From Comamonas sp. (GTDB taxonomy: Bacteria > Pseudomonadota > Gammaproteobacteria > Burkholderiales > Burkholderiaceae_C): a DNA stretch of 64,000 nucleotides. The stretch lies in contig NZ_SPEY01000011.1 of NCBI RefSeq assembly GCF_009360615.1, positions 62,001 to 126,000 of the forward strand, in the 5' to 3' direction. Below are positions 1 to 9,300 of this stretch, piece after piece. The position numbers and the translations under genes were made by a program. The notes beneath the pieces are model-generated. The model searched no databases, was not told the DNA's origin, and saw nothing but the letters and a program-made list of their open reading frames with translations. How positions within the stretch are numbered: position 1 is the first letter of the stretch; the number at the start of each line of letters is the position of its first letter.

Positions 1-972
1 CTCGCCCCGGTCACCGACGGGTGTGGAGGTCGCATGGGCGTTCAGATGTTGAATGTCGCCGGCCAGCAACCGCGCCTGACGCAGAGCGGCGCGCATGGAG
101 CGCACAGCACCAGCACCGTCTTCGGGCCCGGAAGTGACATGGTGGGCATCGGCGGACGTTCCATAGCCCACGACCTCCGCCAGCGGCTTCGCACCGCGCC
201 CCAGGGCATGATCCAGTGCCTCCAGCACCAGCAACCCCGCACCTTCGGCCATGACAAAGCCGTCCCGAGCCTGGTCGAAAGGACGGGAAGCCTTCGCCGG
301 CTCCTCGCCGCAGAAGGTCGTCACTGCTTTTGCCGCCGCAAAGCTGCCGAGCGCAACACGGTCAATCGTGGCTTCGCTGCCACCGCAGAGCGCCATGTCC
401 GCTTCGTCATTGCGAATCAGCCGCGCCGCATCGCCTATGGCTTGAATACTGGCTGCACAGGCCGTCACGGGAGCGCCCAACGGCCCCTTGAGCTGATGCC
501 TGATCGACACCTGCCCAGCCGCCAGATTGGCCAGGAAAGCAGGCACCGTGAAGGGAGACAGGCGCTGGGGGCCCTTCCCGTCCGTGGTTCGCACGGCTTC
601 TGCGATGGTGCTGAATCCGCCCACGCCGGAGCCGATGACGGTCGCAGCACGCTCCTGCTGTTCGGCAGTCGGGCAAGCCCACCGGGCGTGGGCCAAGGCC
701 TGATCGGCAGCGCCCAAAGCAAACGCAATGAAGCGGTCCATGCGGCGCAGCTCTTTCGCTGCAATGACGGCTTCAGCGCTCCAGCCGGCTTCCGGATCCT
801 CCAGGAGGCCAGGCACGCGTCCCGCGACACAGACGCCTGTTCCCTCGGCGGTGCCAGCGCTCAGGGTGCGTACCCCGGACTGACCGGCCAGCAGCCGTTG
901 CCAGGCCAGCTCCACATTGCACCCTAGAGGCGATACCAGTCCCAAGCCGGTGATGACGACCCGACGATCCAT
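1..972 (-). CDS. fabF: Beta-ketoacyl-ACP synthase II (3' end outside window)
   Basis: Condensing enzyme of fatty-acid elongation: joins malonyl-ACP to an acyl-ACP in the cytosol. 324 codons are visible and the gene runs off the left edge. The start MDRRVVITGLG is typical for FabF. The nucleophile is Cys172 in TACAAS, and the first catalytic His is His313 in NAHATST; the second His would lie outside the window. An AAAGG ribosome site sits about 9 bases before the ATG. It is divergent from a TetR gene with two dyads between them, so it is probably a regulated, accessory FabF rather than the housekeeping copy (inference). Family is clear; substrate range is not. Confidence 0.9.
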   Translation of the reverse strand, partial: MDRRVVITGLGLVSPLGCNVELAWQRLLAGQSGVRTLSAGTAEGTGVCVAGRVPGLLEDPEAGWSAEAVIAAKELRRMDRFIAFALGAADQALAHARWACPTAEQQERAATVIGSGVGGFSTIAEAVRTTDGKGPQRLSPFTVPAFLANLAAGQVSIRHQLKGPLGAPVTACAASIQAIGDAARLIRNDEADMALCGGSEATIDRVALGSFAAAKAVTTFCGEEPAKASRPFDQARDGFVMAEGAGLLVLEALDHALGRGAKPLAEVVGYGTSADAHHVTSGPEDGAGAVRSMRAALRQARLLAGDIQHLNAHATSTPVGDRGE

Positions 973-1030
973 GCTGCACCTTTCGCTGGTCCGTCTCAGT
1001 CTCTGTCAGGAACCGAGCCGAACGTTATTG

Positions 1031-1074
1031 ATGATGATCGCAATCATAAATGAGTTTTGATGACGAGTATCATC
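1031..1074. promoter_or_regulatory. Paired dyads between fabF and tetR (probable TetR operator)
   Basis: Two related inverted repeats lie in the 108-bp divergent spacer: ATGAT-CGCA-ATCAT (1034-1047) and GATGA-CGAGTA-TCATC (1059-1074). Both have ATGA/TCAT arms, as expected for two operator copies. The second lies directly upstream of the regulator's start. Assignment to the adjacent TetR protein is inferred from position. Confidence 0.5.
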
Positions 1075-1080
1075 TAACGC

Positions 1081-1659
1081 ATGAAAGTGAGCAAAGCACA
1101 GGCTGCCGAGAACCGCGAAGCAATCGTGGATGCCGCTGCACGCCTCTATCGAGAAAAGGGCCTGGATGGCGTGGGCGTGGCGGAGATCACTCGCGATGCA
1201 GGATTGACCCATGGCGGCCTGTACCGGCACTTCGAGTCCAAGGATGCCCTCGCGCGCGAGGCATGCCTGCGCGCCTTCGATTGGACAATCACTCCACTGG
1301 ACGGATTGGAACCTCCAGAGCCATGCACCACTGCACACCGCCTCCGTGCACTGGTGCACGGCTATCTTTCAGAGAGCCACCGCGATCACCCTGGAGAGGG
1401 CTGCCCTGCGGCAGCAATGGCCAACGATGCCGCAAGAGCAGGACCCGAAATGTCAGAGGTTTTCGCGCAGGGTGTGGAGCGCAACATTCAACGCTTCATG
1501 AGCGTGCTGGCAGGTGATGACGAGACCAGGCGCACCCAGACTTTGGTCACCCTCAGCAGCATGGTGGGGGCATTGGTTCTCGCTCGTGCCACGGCGGCGG
1601 GAAACGCGGCGCTTTCCGAAGAGATACTGACCACCGTGCGAGAGCAATTGGCACCCTAG
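1081..1659 (+). CDS. TetR/AcrR family transcriptional regulator
   Basis: 192-aa repressor-type protein. The N-terminal helix-turn-helix (about residues 10-55) carries the family pattern ITRDAGLTHGGLYRHFESKD. The C-terminal half, with GCPAAAMANDAAR, is the TetR_C type common in regulators of oxidoreductase and lipid genes. The ATG follows only 7 bases after the second dyad and has no good Shine-Dalgarno, so it may be weakly translated or nearly leaderless. Divergent from fabF, so autoregulation plus control of fabF is the simplest model. The ligand is unknown. Confidence 0.85.
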   Translation: MKVSKAQAAENREAIVDAAARLYREKGLDGVGVAEITRDAGLTHGGLYRHFESKDALAREACLRAFDWTITPLDGLEPPEPCTTAHRLRALVHGYLSESHRDHPGEGCPAAAMANDAARAGPEMSEVFAQGVERNIQRFMSVLAGDDETRRTQTLVTLSSMVGALVLARATAAGNAALSEEILTTVREQLAP

Positions 1660-2107
1660 TCGCCTGTTGGGGGCACTCTTTCCTGTCCTGCACGCGCATG
1701 GCCGGAGGTGTCTGGCTGCGGAAGCAGACATCGGACGGCGTCCCCTTCAGGGGTTGAAACCTCCGGCTCAGATGGCATGACAGCTGAGGGGCTCCCCGCA
1801 CCGACCACAGAGACCTGCGCCCCTAGCCAATGACCGCTACAGCGACCTGCATGGCACGCCGTCGGTAACCGCATGCAGCAGGGAGCAGGATCGCGTTTGA
1901 AACTCTGGCGATCGGCAACGGGAATGCCAAGGACGGCTTGGCCCGCCTATCTCATGCCGCAGAACGCACCATCAGGCCTTCTCCAAAGCACAGCGACGCG
2001 GTGCTTTGGAGAAGGCCCAGGGACACGCCTGGGACATGGCTGGAATGTGCCCATGGCCCAGGGTGTTCAGCCGACGAGCGCCTGGACGGCCCTCACCCGC
2101 AATCCCG
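1660..2107. other. Gene-less convergent spacer
   Basis: 448 bp between the 3' ends of the tetR gene and the oleate hydratase gene. No reading frame here looks like a protein I recognise. The only clear structure is the long hairpin at 1975-2017, listed separately. Confidence 0.6.
1975..2017. repeat. Perfect 17-bp inverted repeat (hairpin)
   Basis: Arm GGCCTTCTCCAAAGCAC (1975-1991), 9-nt loop, and its exact complement (2001-2017). It lies between two convergent genes, so it could end transcription from both sides. Neither strand has a T-run after the stem, so it is not a classical intrinsic terminator. Confidence 0.7.
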
Positions 2108-4087
2108 TCATCTGGATCTATCGCGCAGACCTTCGCTCCAGCGCGCCAGCCAGCCCGAGACGGTCACCAGCGCCCGGCTGCCTTTGCCCAGCAGCGAGGA
2201 CAGCTCTGACTCGGCACGCCCGCGCAGCGTCTCCTCGCCTTCCGGAAGCGGCGGCAGCACATGGGCGTAATAGCTGTTGCCGAGAAGCCGATGCAGCAGG
2301 CGTTCTCCCGGAAATGGCTCGTTGTTGTTCAACGCCCGCGCGCCTTTGAGAATGTTGCGGATGTCGTACTGCGTTGGGCTGATATCGGCCACCTGCTTGG
2401 GCAGGCCCAGCAGCGTATAGACGCCGATACGCGCGGTCCGCACCGAACTCTCCATCGTGAAGATCACATCGTTGCTGGTCTCGACGAACTGACCCAGCAA
2501 GGCCAGGTTGGTGCACCCTGGCGGCACCACGCGGGGCCGGTCACCTGCGGCGCGCGGCATGAACTGCGCCGTGATGTAGGGCATCAGCGCCAGGCGCACC
2601 TTGGTGTTGGCGGCCACGGCATCGAGCTGATCGACGATGCCCAGGTGGTAGCACAGCTCGGCCAGGATCTCGCGCCCGGTGCACGCTGGCATGGGCTTCT
2701 TGATATGGTTGCCTTCCTTGTCCATCAGCAGCGCATAAACCCAGAGCACCAGCACGTCGTCAGGCTGATCGGGGAAATGCGGTTGACGGTTGCAGGTAAA
2801 GCTCATCACCCAGCTGGAATCCGTGAAGGTGATGATGCCGCCGGTGACCGTCCTGCCCGAATAGGGATCATTGACCGCCAGTTCCTTGAGCTTGTCGATC
2901 AGGGGAGAAGGCTTGCAGGTCAGCGTGGCCGACTCCCACATCGAACGAACAACATCACCGCAGAACTTCTCGGGCTTGCCGAAGACCGGAGATTTCTTCG
3001 CCAGGTTCTGCCACAGGGTCCAGTCGCTGTCCGCACCCAGCTCCTTGTTGCCGCGCGTCAGCACCGGCACGGTGTCCATGTCGCCATAGGCCGTGCCCTC
3101 GGTCATAGAGCCGGTGAGCGCAAACACCACATCGTCGGCCCCCATGACGAGGGTCTCCTCGCGTCCCGAGACCTTGCAGCGGATCGCGGTCACGCTGCGG
3201 CAGCCCCCCTCTTCACGCATATCCAGATCATGGGCCCGGGTGTCGAACTGCATCCGCACGCCCTGCTGCCGCAGCATGCGGGTCAGAGGCACGACAAAGC
3301 TGTCGTATTGGTTGTACTTGGGGAACACCAGGGCCGACATGTCGGCAAGACCGTCGATGGCATCGAGGAAGCGGTGCATGTACAGCTTCATCTCGAGCAG
3401 GCTTTGCCAGTTCTCGAAGGCGAACATCGAGCGCCACAGATACCAGAAGTTGGTCTCGAGGAAGCTCTTGCTGAAATACTCCTCGATCGTGATGTCGTCC
3501 AGCTCCTCCTTGCGCTTGAGCAGCAGCTTGACGATCTCCCACTGGTGGGACTTGCTCAAACCCAGCGTCGCGAAATCCCGGATCTGACCTTGCTTGTGCA
3601 TCAGCCGGGCCTTGGACCAGTTGGGATCGTTGTCGTTGACCCAGCGGTACTCGTCCAGCACGCTGTAGCCTGCAGGCAGCTCCAGCGCCGGCACATCCTG
3701 GAACAGATCCCAGAAGTTGTCGTAGTTCCAGTTCATCTCTCGGCCACCGCGCACGAGGTAGCCTTCCTCGGGATTGCCAGAACCATCGAGGGAACCACCG
3801 GCAATGCGCAGACTGTCGAGGATGGTGATGTCCTCGCCCTTCATTCCCCCGTCGCGGATGAGATAGAAAGCGGCCGCCAGTCCGGCAATGCCGCTGCCGA
3901 TGATCCATGCCTTTCGGCCCGGCACCGGTGGACCCTGTGGCGGGCGATTGCGCATGTAGGGGCCAACCATGTCCGGCGGCGGCAAGGCATCTTTTGCAGT
4001 CTTGCGCCAAAAGCTCTCGCCGGCATTCGCCTCCACGCGAACTGGAGCCTGGGACTGGCTACGGGTACTGGACTCTGCACGATTCAT
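2108..4087 (-). CDS. ohyA: Oleate hydratase (FAD-dependent)
   Basis: Adds water to the cis-9 double bond of unsaturated fatty acids such as oleate, giving 10-hydroxystearate; used in fatty-acid detoxification and in some beta-proteobacteria in lipid use. The 659-aa product has an FAD/Rossmann motif [11 protein letters not shown] at residues 64-74. The family segment [17 protein letters not shown] (113-129) contains the catalytic Glu117 (equivalent to Glu122 of the Elizabethkingia enzyme, family knowledge). The frame is open up to 4261, but ATG 4087 is preceded by GAAAGG at good spacing and gives the expected length. Monocistronic and divergent from the gst gene. Confidence 0.92.
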   Translation of the reverse strand: MNRAESSTRSQSQAPVRVEANAGESFWRKTAKDALPPPDMVGPYMRNRPPQGPPVPGRKAWIIGSGIAGLAAAFYLIRDGGMKGEDITILDSLRIAGGSLDGSGNPEEGYLVRGGREMNWNYDNFWDLFQDVPALELPAGYSVLDEYRWVNDNDPNWSKARLMHKQGQIRDFATLGLSKSHQWEIVKLLLKRKEELDDITIEEYFSKSFLETNFWYLWRSMFAFENWQSLLEMKLYMHRFLDAIDGLADMSALVFPKYNQYDSFVVPLTRMLRQQGVRMQFDTRAHDLDMREEGGCRSVTAIRCKVSGREETLVMGADDVVFALTGSMTEGTAYGDMDTVPVLTRGNKELGADSDWTLWQNLAKKSPVFGKPEKFCGDVVRSMWESATLTCKPSPLIDKLKELAVNDPYSGRTVTGGIITFTDSSWVMSFTCNRQPHFPDQPDDVLVLWVYALLMDKEGNHIKKPMPACTGREILAELCYHLGIVDQLDAVAANTKVRLALMPYITAQFMPRAAGDRPRVVPPGCTNLALLGQFVETSNDVIFTMESSVRTARIGVYTLLGLPKQVADISPTQYDIRNILKGARALNNNEPFPGERLLHRLLGNSYYAHVLPPLPEGEETLRGRAESELSSLLGKGSRALVTVSGWLARWSEGLRDRSR

Positions 4088-4420
4088 GGTCTTGCCTTTC
4101 ATGGATGTCATGGATGGTGACGCTCGACGTTTAGCAGCAATGCACCGACTGCGATTTGATCTGTCATAAGCGCATGTCAACGCATCTGCGCAAGCCCCTG
4201 GGGCGATGACGATCATCCTTAGCGGCAAACGGCCCTGTGCAGGTACCGCGAGTGCTTTCATCCTTGCATTCTCTGACCGCCCATCCGCCGCAAGGGTACA
4301 AGCGAGATCACTGCTCCATTTTCTGGGTCAACGGCTCGGCGGGGCCCATAATGATGTGCATCTGAATAGCGGCTGGCTGTCGCTTCCTGAATCCGTTCCG
4401 TTTAATGACCCGGAGATGTA
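4088..4420. other. Divergent promoter region, ohyA / gst
   Basis: 333 bp between two divergent starts. No protein-like frame is convincing; the part next to ohyA contains two further in-frame ATGs upstream of the chosen start. The gst side carries CCGGAG six bases before its ATG. I see no recognisable operator. Confidence 0.5.
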
Positions 4421-5044
4421 ATGTTGCGCATTTTGGGCAAGGCTTCGTCGATCAATGTTCGCAAGGTACTCTGGGCCTGCGTCGAGCTGGACATTCCCTT
4501 CGAGAGGGAAGATTGGGGTAGCGGTTTCCAATCGACGCTCACCCCCGAATTCCTCGCGTTGAATCCCAATGCCATGGTTCCTGTCATCCGGGATGGCGAT
4601 TTCACGCTGTGGGAGTCCAATACGATCATTCGCTATCTGGCCAACCGCTACAACGGGACCTGGCTCTACCCCAGCGATGCAAAAGCGAAGGCGCGTATCG
4701 ATCAGTGGATTGACTGGCAGGCGTCGGACCTCAACAAGTCATGGAGCTATGCCTTCATGGGCCTCGTGAGGCAATCGCCCGAGCACCAGGACCGCCGTGC
4801 ACTGGACCGGTCGTGCGACGACTGGACACGCCATATGAAAATCCTCGACCGGCAATTGGCCTCTGGCGGAGCCTACGTGGCCGGGACCGAGTTTTCCCTG
4901 GCAGACATACCGATAGGACTTTCGGTGAACCGTTGGTTTGAAACTCCGCTTGACCATCCGGACCTTCCGGCGTTGCGCGAATACTACGAACGCCTGAGCC
5001 TTCGGCCGGGATTCCGTCAGCATGGAAGAAACGGCACGCCATGA
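4421..5044 (+). CDS. Glutathione S-transferase family protein
   Basis: 207-aa cytosolic GST. The N-terminal thioredoxin-like domain (1-80) contains the conserved cis-Pro segment [11 protein letters not shown] and the [10 protein letters not shown] motif that binds the glutathione gamma-glutamyl group. The all-helical C-terminal domain contains the N-capping motif FSLADIPIG. The residue pattern near Ser10-Val13 (SSINVRKV) suggests a Ser/Asn-type (theta/beta-like) active site, as in many bacterial GSTs. The CGGAG ribosome site is 6 bases upstream. Next to a RidA gene; natural substrate unknown. Confidence 0.88.
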   Translation: MLRILGKASSINVRKVLWACVELDIPFEREDWGSGFQSTLTPEFLALNPNAMVPVIRDGDFTLWESNTIIRYLANRYNGTWLYPSDAKAKARIDQWIDWQASDLNKSWSYAFMGLVRQSPEHQDRRALDRSCDDWTRHMKILDRQLASGGAYVAGTEFSLADIPIGLSVNRWFETPLDHPDLPALREYYERLSLRPGFRQHGRNGTP

Positions 5045-5212
5045 GCGCGCCCGCCACCGCTCAGGCATGGGCGCAGGCCATGCTGAGGCTGCATCTCGCC
5101 CAAGATGCGGTTGCCGCGCCCGGCCGGGTATGGCGGCCGATCAAGTCCGCTTCGCGGATTGGCGCCTGGGCCGCAGGTCCAGTTTCACTGTCCACCATGA
5201 AAGCAGAACAAC

Positions 5213-5713
5213 ATGTCGATGTCACGGGATGACCGCTTCGCCGCAATGGAAGCGGCACTTTCCCTGAGCTTTGGCGGCGAGATAAAGATCGGCGGAAACT
5301 ATGTCTCCGTGATCCGCCACGACAATCAAGTCTATGTCAGCGGGCAGATTCCCCGTGTCGGCGACACCGTGATCGCCACTGGCAGAGTCGGCACTGAAGT
5401 GTCGCTGGAGCAAGCGCGCTATGCGGCCAAGGTTTGCGCCATGCGCGCACTGGCACTGCTGCGACACGAGCTGGGATCGCTGGACAGAGTTTCACGAATC
5501 TTGCGCATCACCGTCTTCGTCAAATGCTCGGAGGACTTCAGCCAGCACAGCGAAGTGGCAGACGGCGCTTCCGAACTGCTGCATTCCGTGCTGGGCGACG
5601 CGGGCATTCCTACGCGAACATCCGTCGGGGTCTACCAACTGCCCAAGAATGTCCCGGTCGAAATCGACCTGATCGCGGCAGTGGATGGATGCACTGACGC
5701 GAGCCCCCCATGA
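5213..5713 (+). CDS. RidA/YjgF/YER057c family protein
   Basis: 166-aa member of the Rid superfamily, which includes enamine/imine deaminases that hydrolyse reactive 2-aminoacrylate-type intermediates. Conserved parts seen: DNQVYVSGQIPRVGD near the N-terminus, the central LGSLDRVSRILRITVFVKCSEDF, and the C-terminal VPVEIDLIAAV. The usual catalytic Arg of archetypal RidA (RATV-type segment) is replaced here by TRTSVGVYQLP, closer to the RidA-like subgroups whose reactions are not settled. Same strand as gst, 168 bp downstream. Start could also be ATG 5219. Confidence 0.85.
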   Translation: MSMSRDDRFAAMEAALSLSFGGEIKIGGNYVSVIRHDNQVYVSGQIPRVGDTVIATGRVGTEVSLEQARYAAKVCAMRALALLRHELGSLDRVSRILRITVFVKCSEDFSQHSEVADGASELLHSVLGDAGIPTRTSVGVYQLPKNVPVEIDLIAAVDGCTDASPP

Positions 5714-6916
5714 GTGGCTCGGCGTTGCATGGGCAACCTCCGGCAGACCTCGGCCCCAGGCGCACCGGCCATACTGCAGCACCTGGAAGCTGATTGCGTC
5801 TTGCAGGCAGAGACCATCCGACGAGCAGTACCGCCGATCGCGGCGTCCCGTCGGGCCAAGTCGCCACGACGATTCCGGTGAGGGACATGGCCAGAGCCCG
5901 CGACTTCGCTGCGAGGGCTCTCGGTGCCGCAGACTCAGACAACCGAGAACCTGTCGGGTTCATCTTCCTGGAACCCCATCATGGCGAACTGCACCGAAAC
6001 CCACGGCCCGGCCACAATGCCGTGAGCCTCGACATCGCACATCTCCTGATCGCCAACAAGGACGCGTTGCACGCAACGCCTGCATCACTACGGCTTGAGA
6101 TTCACCGGGGGCCTGGAGCAAGGACCATGCAATCACCTGCAGGCACTCGTGCGTGAAGCCCCTGATGATCGGGGACGGATCATCTGGCGCCTGCGTCAGG
6201 GGCGGGTCGAGGCGGTCTTGACGTGCTCACCGCCCCCTCGGTGGCAACCTGGGAGCAACTGGCCACGGGGTGCGACCATGCCTGAACAGCGCCTTGGCAC
6301 GCCGCAGTCCGCGCCTGGCTGGCACCAGGGTCCGACCAGGGTTCACGACAAGCCGCATCTGACGGCCCATTGCCTCCGTGCGTCGTCACCTCAATGGCCA
6401 GGGATGACTGCCGCAGGTGCTGCGATGACCGTCCCAGCCCATACCCGAGGTCATCACGGTGACCTCAGAGGGACCGTCCGGCTGCGGACAGCCCCTGAGG
6501 TCCTGGTACCACGTCGATGGATTTGGCCCGTTCCAGGCTCCAGGCCGTCAAGGAAACAGGTCGGATGACAAACCTTTCTGCCACTTTGTTAGGGGCACTC
6601 CGGTCACGACTGCCTAGCCTCAAATCACATGGGTAAAATTGTGCGGGATCAAAAAGCCTGCATTCAACGCCTGCCCCTGGCGTCGCGCTGAGTCCTGGCC
6701 CTGGCGTGGACCGGTTTCGCCTGGGACTGCCTGGTCGCATCCCGTTCTGCGCTTGACCAAGATCTTCAATAATTTCTGTAAATACTGGCCATGCATTGGT
6801 CACTCCTGCCGAACCATGCCGCTCTGCTTTTGCGATTTTGCCCTGACTGCTGACCGCCCTGCCCTGTCCGGAGTGCAGGCTGGCGGGCGTTGGAAGACGG
6901 CGTCCGGAGCCATCGC
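5714..6916. other. 1.2-kb stretch without an intact gene
   Basis: Between ridA and ctaA there is no convincing intact gene on either strand. Weak protein-like similarity exists only at about 5830-6060 (separate entry). The 6600-6660 part is locally AT-richer and may hold the ctaA promoter. This is unusually long for so gene-dense a region and reads as decayed sequence. Confidence 0.55.
5794..6156 (+). pseudogene. Possible remnant of a glyoxalase/VOC-family gene
   Basis: A 120-codon frame contains VATTIPVRDMARARDF, which resembles the first beta-strand and helix of VOC (glyoxalase/bleomycin-resistance) proteins, and further on PGHNAVSLDIA. The segments between do not keep the VOC fold pattern, metal ligands are not evident, and the frame ends in low-quality sequence. 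I read it as a decayed gene; it may equally be chance similarity. Confidence 0.25.
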
Positions 6917-8107
6917 ATGACGGGCGAGCAACTGTATGACCTCGCTCCTGCACTGGAGCTGATGGCGCTGGGCCTGGTGCTGGCTTTGGGACCTTTATGC
7001 TGGGTCTGGTGGCGCAATCGCGGCACTGGCACCAGCAGGCGCCTTCAGGCGCTCTGCGTACTGACCCTGTTTCTCACCTTCGATCTGGTTCTTTTCGGTG
7101 CCTTCACCCGCCTGACGGACTCAGGGCTGGGTTGCCCGGACTGGCCCGGCTGCTATGGAACCGCCAGCCCCATTGCAGCACATGCCCAGATCGCCGAGGC
7201 ACAAGCGGCCATGCCGACCGGCCCGGTCACCCATGGCAAGGCCTGGGTGGAGATGATTCACCGCTACCTGGCGACCACGGTCGGCGTACTCATCATTGCG
7301 ATGACAGTCATGAGCTGGAAGCAGGCAGGTGCCGCCAGACGGGCAGGTCAACTCGCAGCTTTCCGTGGCGCTGCCAATCCCTGGTGGCCGACTCTGGCCC
7401 TGGCATGGGTCTGCATCCAGGGTGCATTCGGGGCGCTGACGGTCACCATGAAGCTGTTTCCGGCCATCGTCACATTGCATCTGCTCGGCGGCACCGGCTT
7501 GTTGGCGTTGCTGGCCATCCCCGCATCGGGTCTGAGCCTGCAGCAAGCCGGCAGTTCTCCGGCCCTGATCGACAGACACTTGCGCAGCACGCTGTGGCTC
7601 TGCCTGGTGCTGCTCGTCGCCCAGGTCAGCCTGGGAGGCTGGGTGAGCACCAATTACGCCGTCCTGGCCTGCACGACTTTCCCGGCCTGCCAGGGCAGCT
7701 GGTGGCCTGCCATGAACTTTGCCGAAGCGCTGCAGCTATGGCGCCCTTTGGGCATGCTCAAAGACGGCAGCCACATCAGCTTCGAAGCACTGACCGCCAT
7801 TCACTATACCCACCGTATGGCGGCCTGTGTGGTGGTTCTGGCGCTGGCCGGCCTGTGGCGGGCATTGCGCCGTGCTCCTGCGCTCGCCAGACAGCGCCGG
7901 CTGCTGGCATTTTTTGCTGTGCTGCAAGTTTTGACGGGTCTGTCCAACGTCGTGCTGGACTGGCCCCTGGTTGCGGCCGTGCTTCACACCGGTGGAGCGG
8001 CGGCCCTGGTAACGATTGTGGTCTGGAGTCTGGCCGTGACGCGCACACATGCCGTCCCCGCCTCTGAAAAGGCGCCCCCCGGCCTGAGGCAAAGCGTAAT
8101 AGAGTGA
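6917..8107 (+). CDS. ctaA: Heme A synthase (COX15/CtaA)
   Basis: Oxidises the C8 methyl of heme O to the formyl group of heme A for aa3-type cytochrome oxidase; inner membrane, eight predicted helices. 396 aa. The conserved heme-ligand histidines are visible in [24 protein letters not shown] and VLHTGGA, and [20 protein letters not shown] is the family signature after helix 1. ATG 6917 is chosen over the in-frame ATG 6890 because CGGAG lies 7 bases before it and the protein then starts like its relatives. Four bases separate it from ctaB. No oxidase subunit gene lies upstream, which is atypical for this family of bacteria. Confidence 0.93.
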   Translation: MTGEQLYDLAPALELMALGLVLALGPLCWVWWRNRGTGTSRRLQALCVLTLFLTFDLVLFGAFTRLTDSGLGCPDWPGCYGTASPIAAHAQIAEAQAAMPTGPVTHGKAWVEMIHRYLATTVGVLIIAMTVMSWKQAGAARRAGQLAAFRGAANPWWPTLALAWVCIQGAFGALTVTMKLFPAIVTLHLLGGTGLLALLAIPASGLSLQQAGSSPALIDRHLRSTLWLCLVLLVAQVSLGGWVSTNYAVLACTTFPACQGSWWPAMNFAEALQLWRPLGMLKDGSHISFEALTAIHYTHRMAACVVVLALAGLWRALRRAPALARQRRLLAFFAVLQVLTGLSNVVLDWPLVAAVLHTGGAAALVTIVVWSLAVTRTHAVPASEKAPPGLRQSVIE

Positions 8108-8111
8108 TTGC

Positions 8112-9017
8112 ATGAGTCAAAGTGAAGCCCTGTCGAACAACACCTCGCGAATCAGCCAGTTCTACGCGCTGACCAAGCCGCGTGTGGTGCAGCTCATCGT
8201 GTTCTGCGCCCTGATTGGCATGGTGCTGGCCATTCCCGGATGGCCCACGGCAAATCAGTGGATCCATATGGGCGTTGCCTGCGTCGGCATCTGGCTGGTC
8301 GCCGCTGCCGCTGCGGCCTTCAACTGCCTGGTCGAGCGTCACATCGATGCCAGAATGAAGCGCACATCCTGGCGCCCCACGGCGCGCGGCGAACTCTCCA
8401 GCCAACAGGCACTGGCCTTCTCGGCCATTCTCTGCATGATCGGTGCCACGATTTTGCTGGTCTGGACCAATGCGCTGACCATGTGGCTGACGCTGGCCAC
8501 CTTTGTCGGTTATGCGGTGATCTACACCGTGGTGCTCAAGCCCGCCACGCCACAGAACATCGTGATCGGCGGAGCTTCGGGCGCCATGCCGCCCGTGCTG
8601 GGCTGGGCCGCCATGACCGGCAATGTCGGCCCCGAGGCTCTGATTCTGTTCCTCATCATCTTCCTGTGGACTCCGCCCCACTTCTGGGCGCTGGCCCTCT
8701 ATCGTGTGGAAGACTACCGCCAGTCCGGCCTGCCCATGCTGCCCGTGACCCATGGCAGCGAATACACGCGCCTGCAGATTCTGCTCTACACCCTCGTGCT
8801 CTTCGCGGCCGGTCTGCTGCCTTTCATGTACGGCATGAGCAGCTGGCTGTATCTGTTGGCGGCCGTCGTGCTGGGTGCGGGCTTTATCGCCTATGCGGTG
8901 GCCCTGTATCGCAATTATTCCGACGAGCTGTCGCGCCGAACCTTCCGTTTCTCGCTGCTTCACCTGAGCCTGCTGTTTCTCGCCCTGCTCGTGGATCACT
9001 ACCTGTTCATGGCCTGA
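8112..9017 (+). CDS. ctaB: Protoheme IX farnesyltransferase (heme O synthase)
   Basis: UbiA-family membrane prenyltransferase (also called CyoE) that attaches farnesyl to heme B, giving heme O, the substrate of the preceding CtaA. 301 aa with about nine hydrophobic segments. The prenyl-diphosphate/Mg site is [15 protein letters not shown] (about residues 73-87), and the second conserved loop contains [13 protein letters not shown] and [11 protein letters not shown]. Cotranscribed with ctaA and ends at an intrinsic terminator 22 bp downstream. A SCO1 gene, often third in this operon, is absent here. Confidence 0.95.
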   Translation: MSQSEALSNNTSRISQFYALTKPRVVQLIVFCALIGMVLAIPGWPTANQWIHMGVACVGIWLVAAAAAAFNCLVERHIDARMKRTSWRPTARGELSSQQALAFSAILCMIGATILLVWTNALTMWLTLATFVGYAVIYTVVLKPATPQNIVIGGASGAMPPVLGWAAMTGNVGPEALILFLIIFLWTPPHFWALALYRVEDYRQSGLPMLPVTHGSEYTRLQILLYTLVLFAAGLLPFMYGMSSWLYLLAAVVLGAGFIAYAVALYRNYSDELSRRTFRFSLLHLSLLFLALLVDHYLFMA

Positions 9018-9039
9018 TCTTTGAGGTTTCGCTCATGCC

Positions 9040-9066
9040 AAAGCCCGGTTCGCCGGGCTTTTTTTC
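9040..9066 (+). terminator. Intrinsic terminator after ctaAB
   Basis: Nine-bp stem AAAGCCCGG / CCGGGCTTT around the stable tetraloop TTCG, running straight into a T-run. Ends the ctaA-ctaB transcript. Confidence 0.93.
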
Positions 9067-9080
9067 GACTCTTGAAAGTG

Positions 9081-9097
9081 AGCTATCAACGCTTTGT
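9081..9097 (+). repeat. Dispersed ATAGCT...CGCTT repeat, copy 1
   Basis: AGCTATCAACGCTTTGT matches the 17-base core shared by five sites in this window (9081, 19751, 42361, 50444, 53276). Lies just beyond the ctaAB terminator. Confidence 0.5.
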
Positions 9098-9232
9098 GAT
9101 CCTGCGTTTGAGTGCAGATTCACGGACATTTTTCACCCCTGCGCCGCTTCGCAGCCCGCAGGCCGAGACCGCACGCAGTGCCGTTGCCCCGGCGAAGACC
9201 TGACCCAGCGTGCATTCCCATCAACGGGATCG

Positions 9233-9266
9233 AAAAAAGGCCAGTCCCTGCTGCAGGACTGGCCTT
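9233..9266 (-). terminator. Intrinsic terminator after tsdA
   Basis: Stem AAGGCCAGTCC / GGACTGGCCTT (9237-9247 with 9256-9266) followed on the minus strand by a run of six T. Ends the tsdB-tsdA transcript 35 bp past the stop codon. Confidence 0.9.
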
Positions 9267-9300
9267 GCGCTTGCACACGGCAAGCCGATCCGTCAGCTGC

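Noticed and set aside
5041..5232. 63-codon plus-strand frame overlapping the gst stop by ATGA and running into ridA.
   Set aside because: The overlap looks like coupling, but the sequence has no recognisable domain, overlaps the ridA start by 20 bp and shows no own ribosome site.
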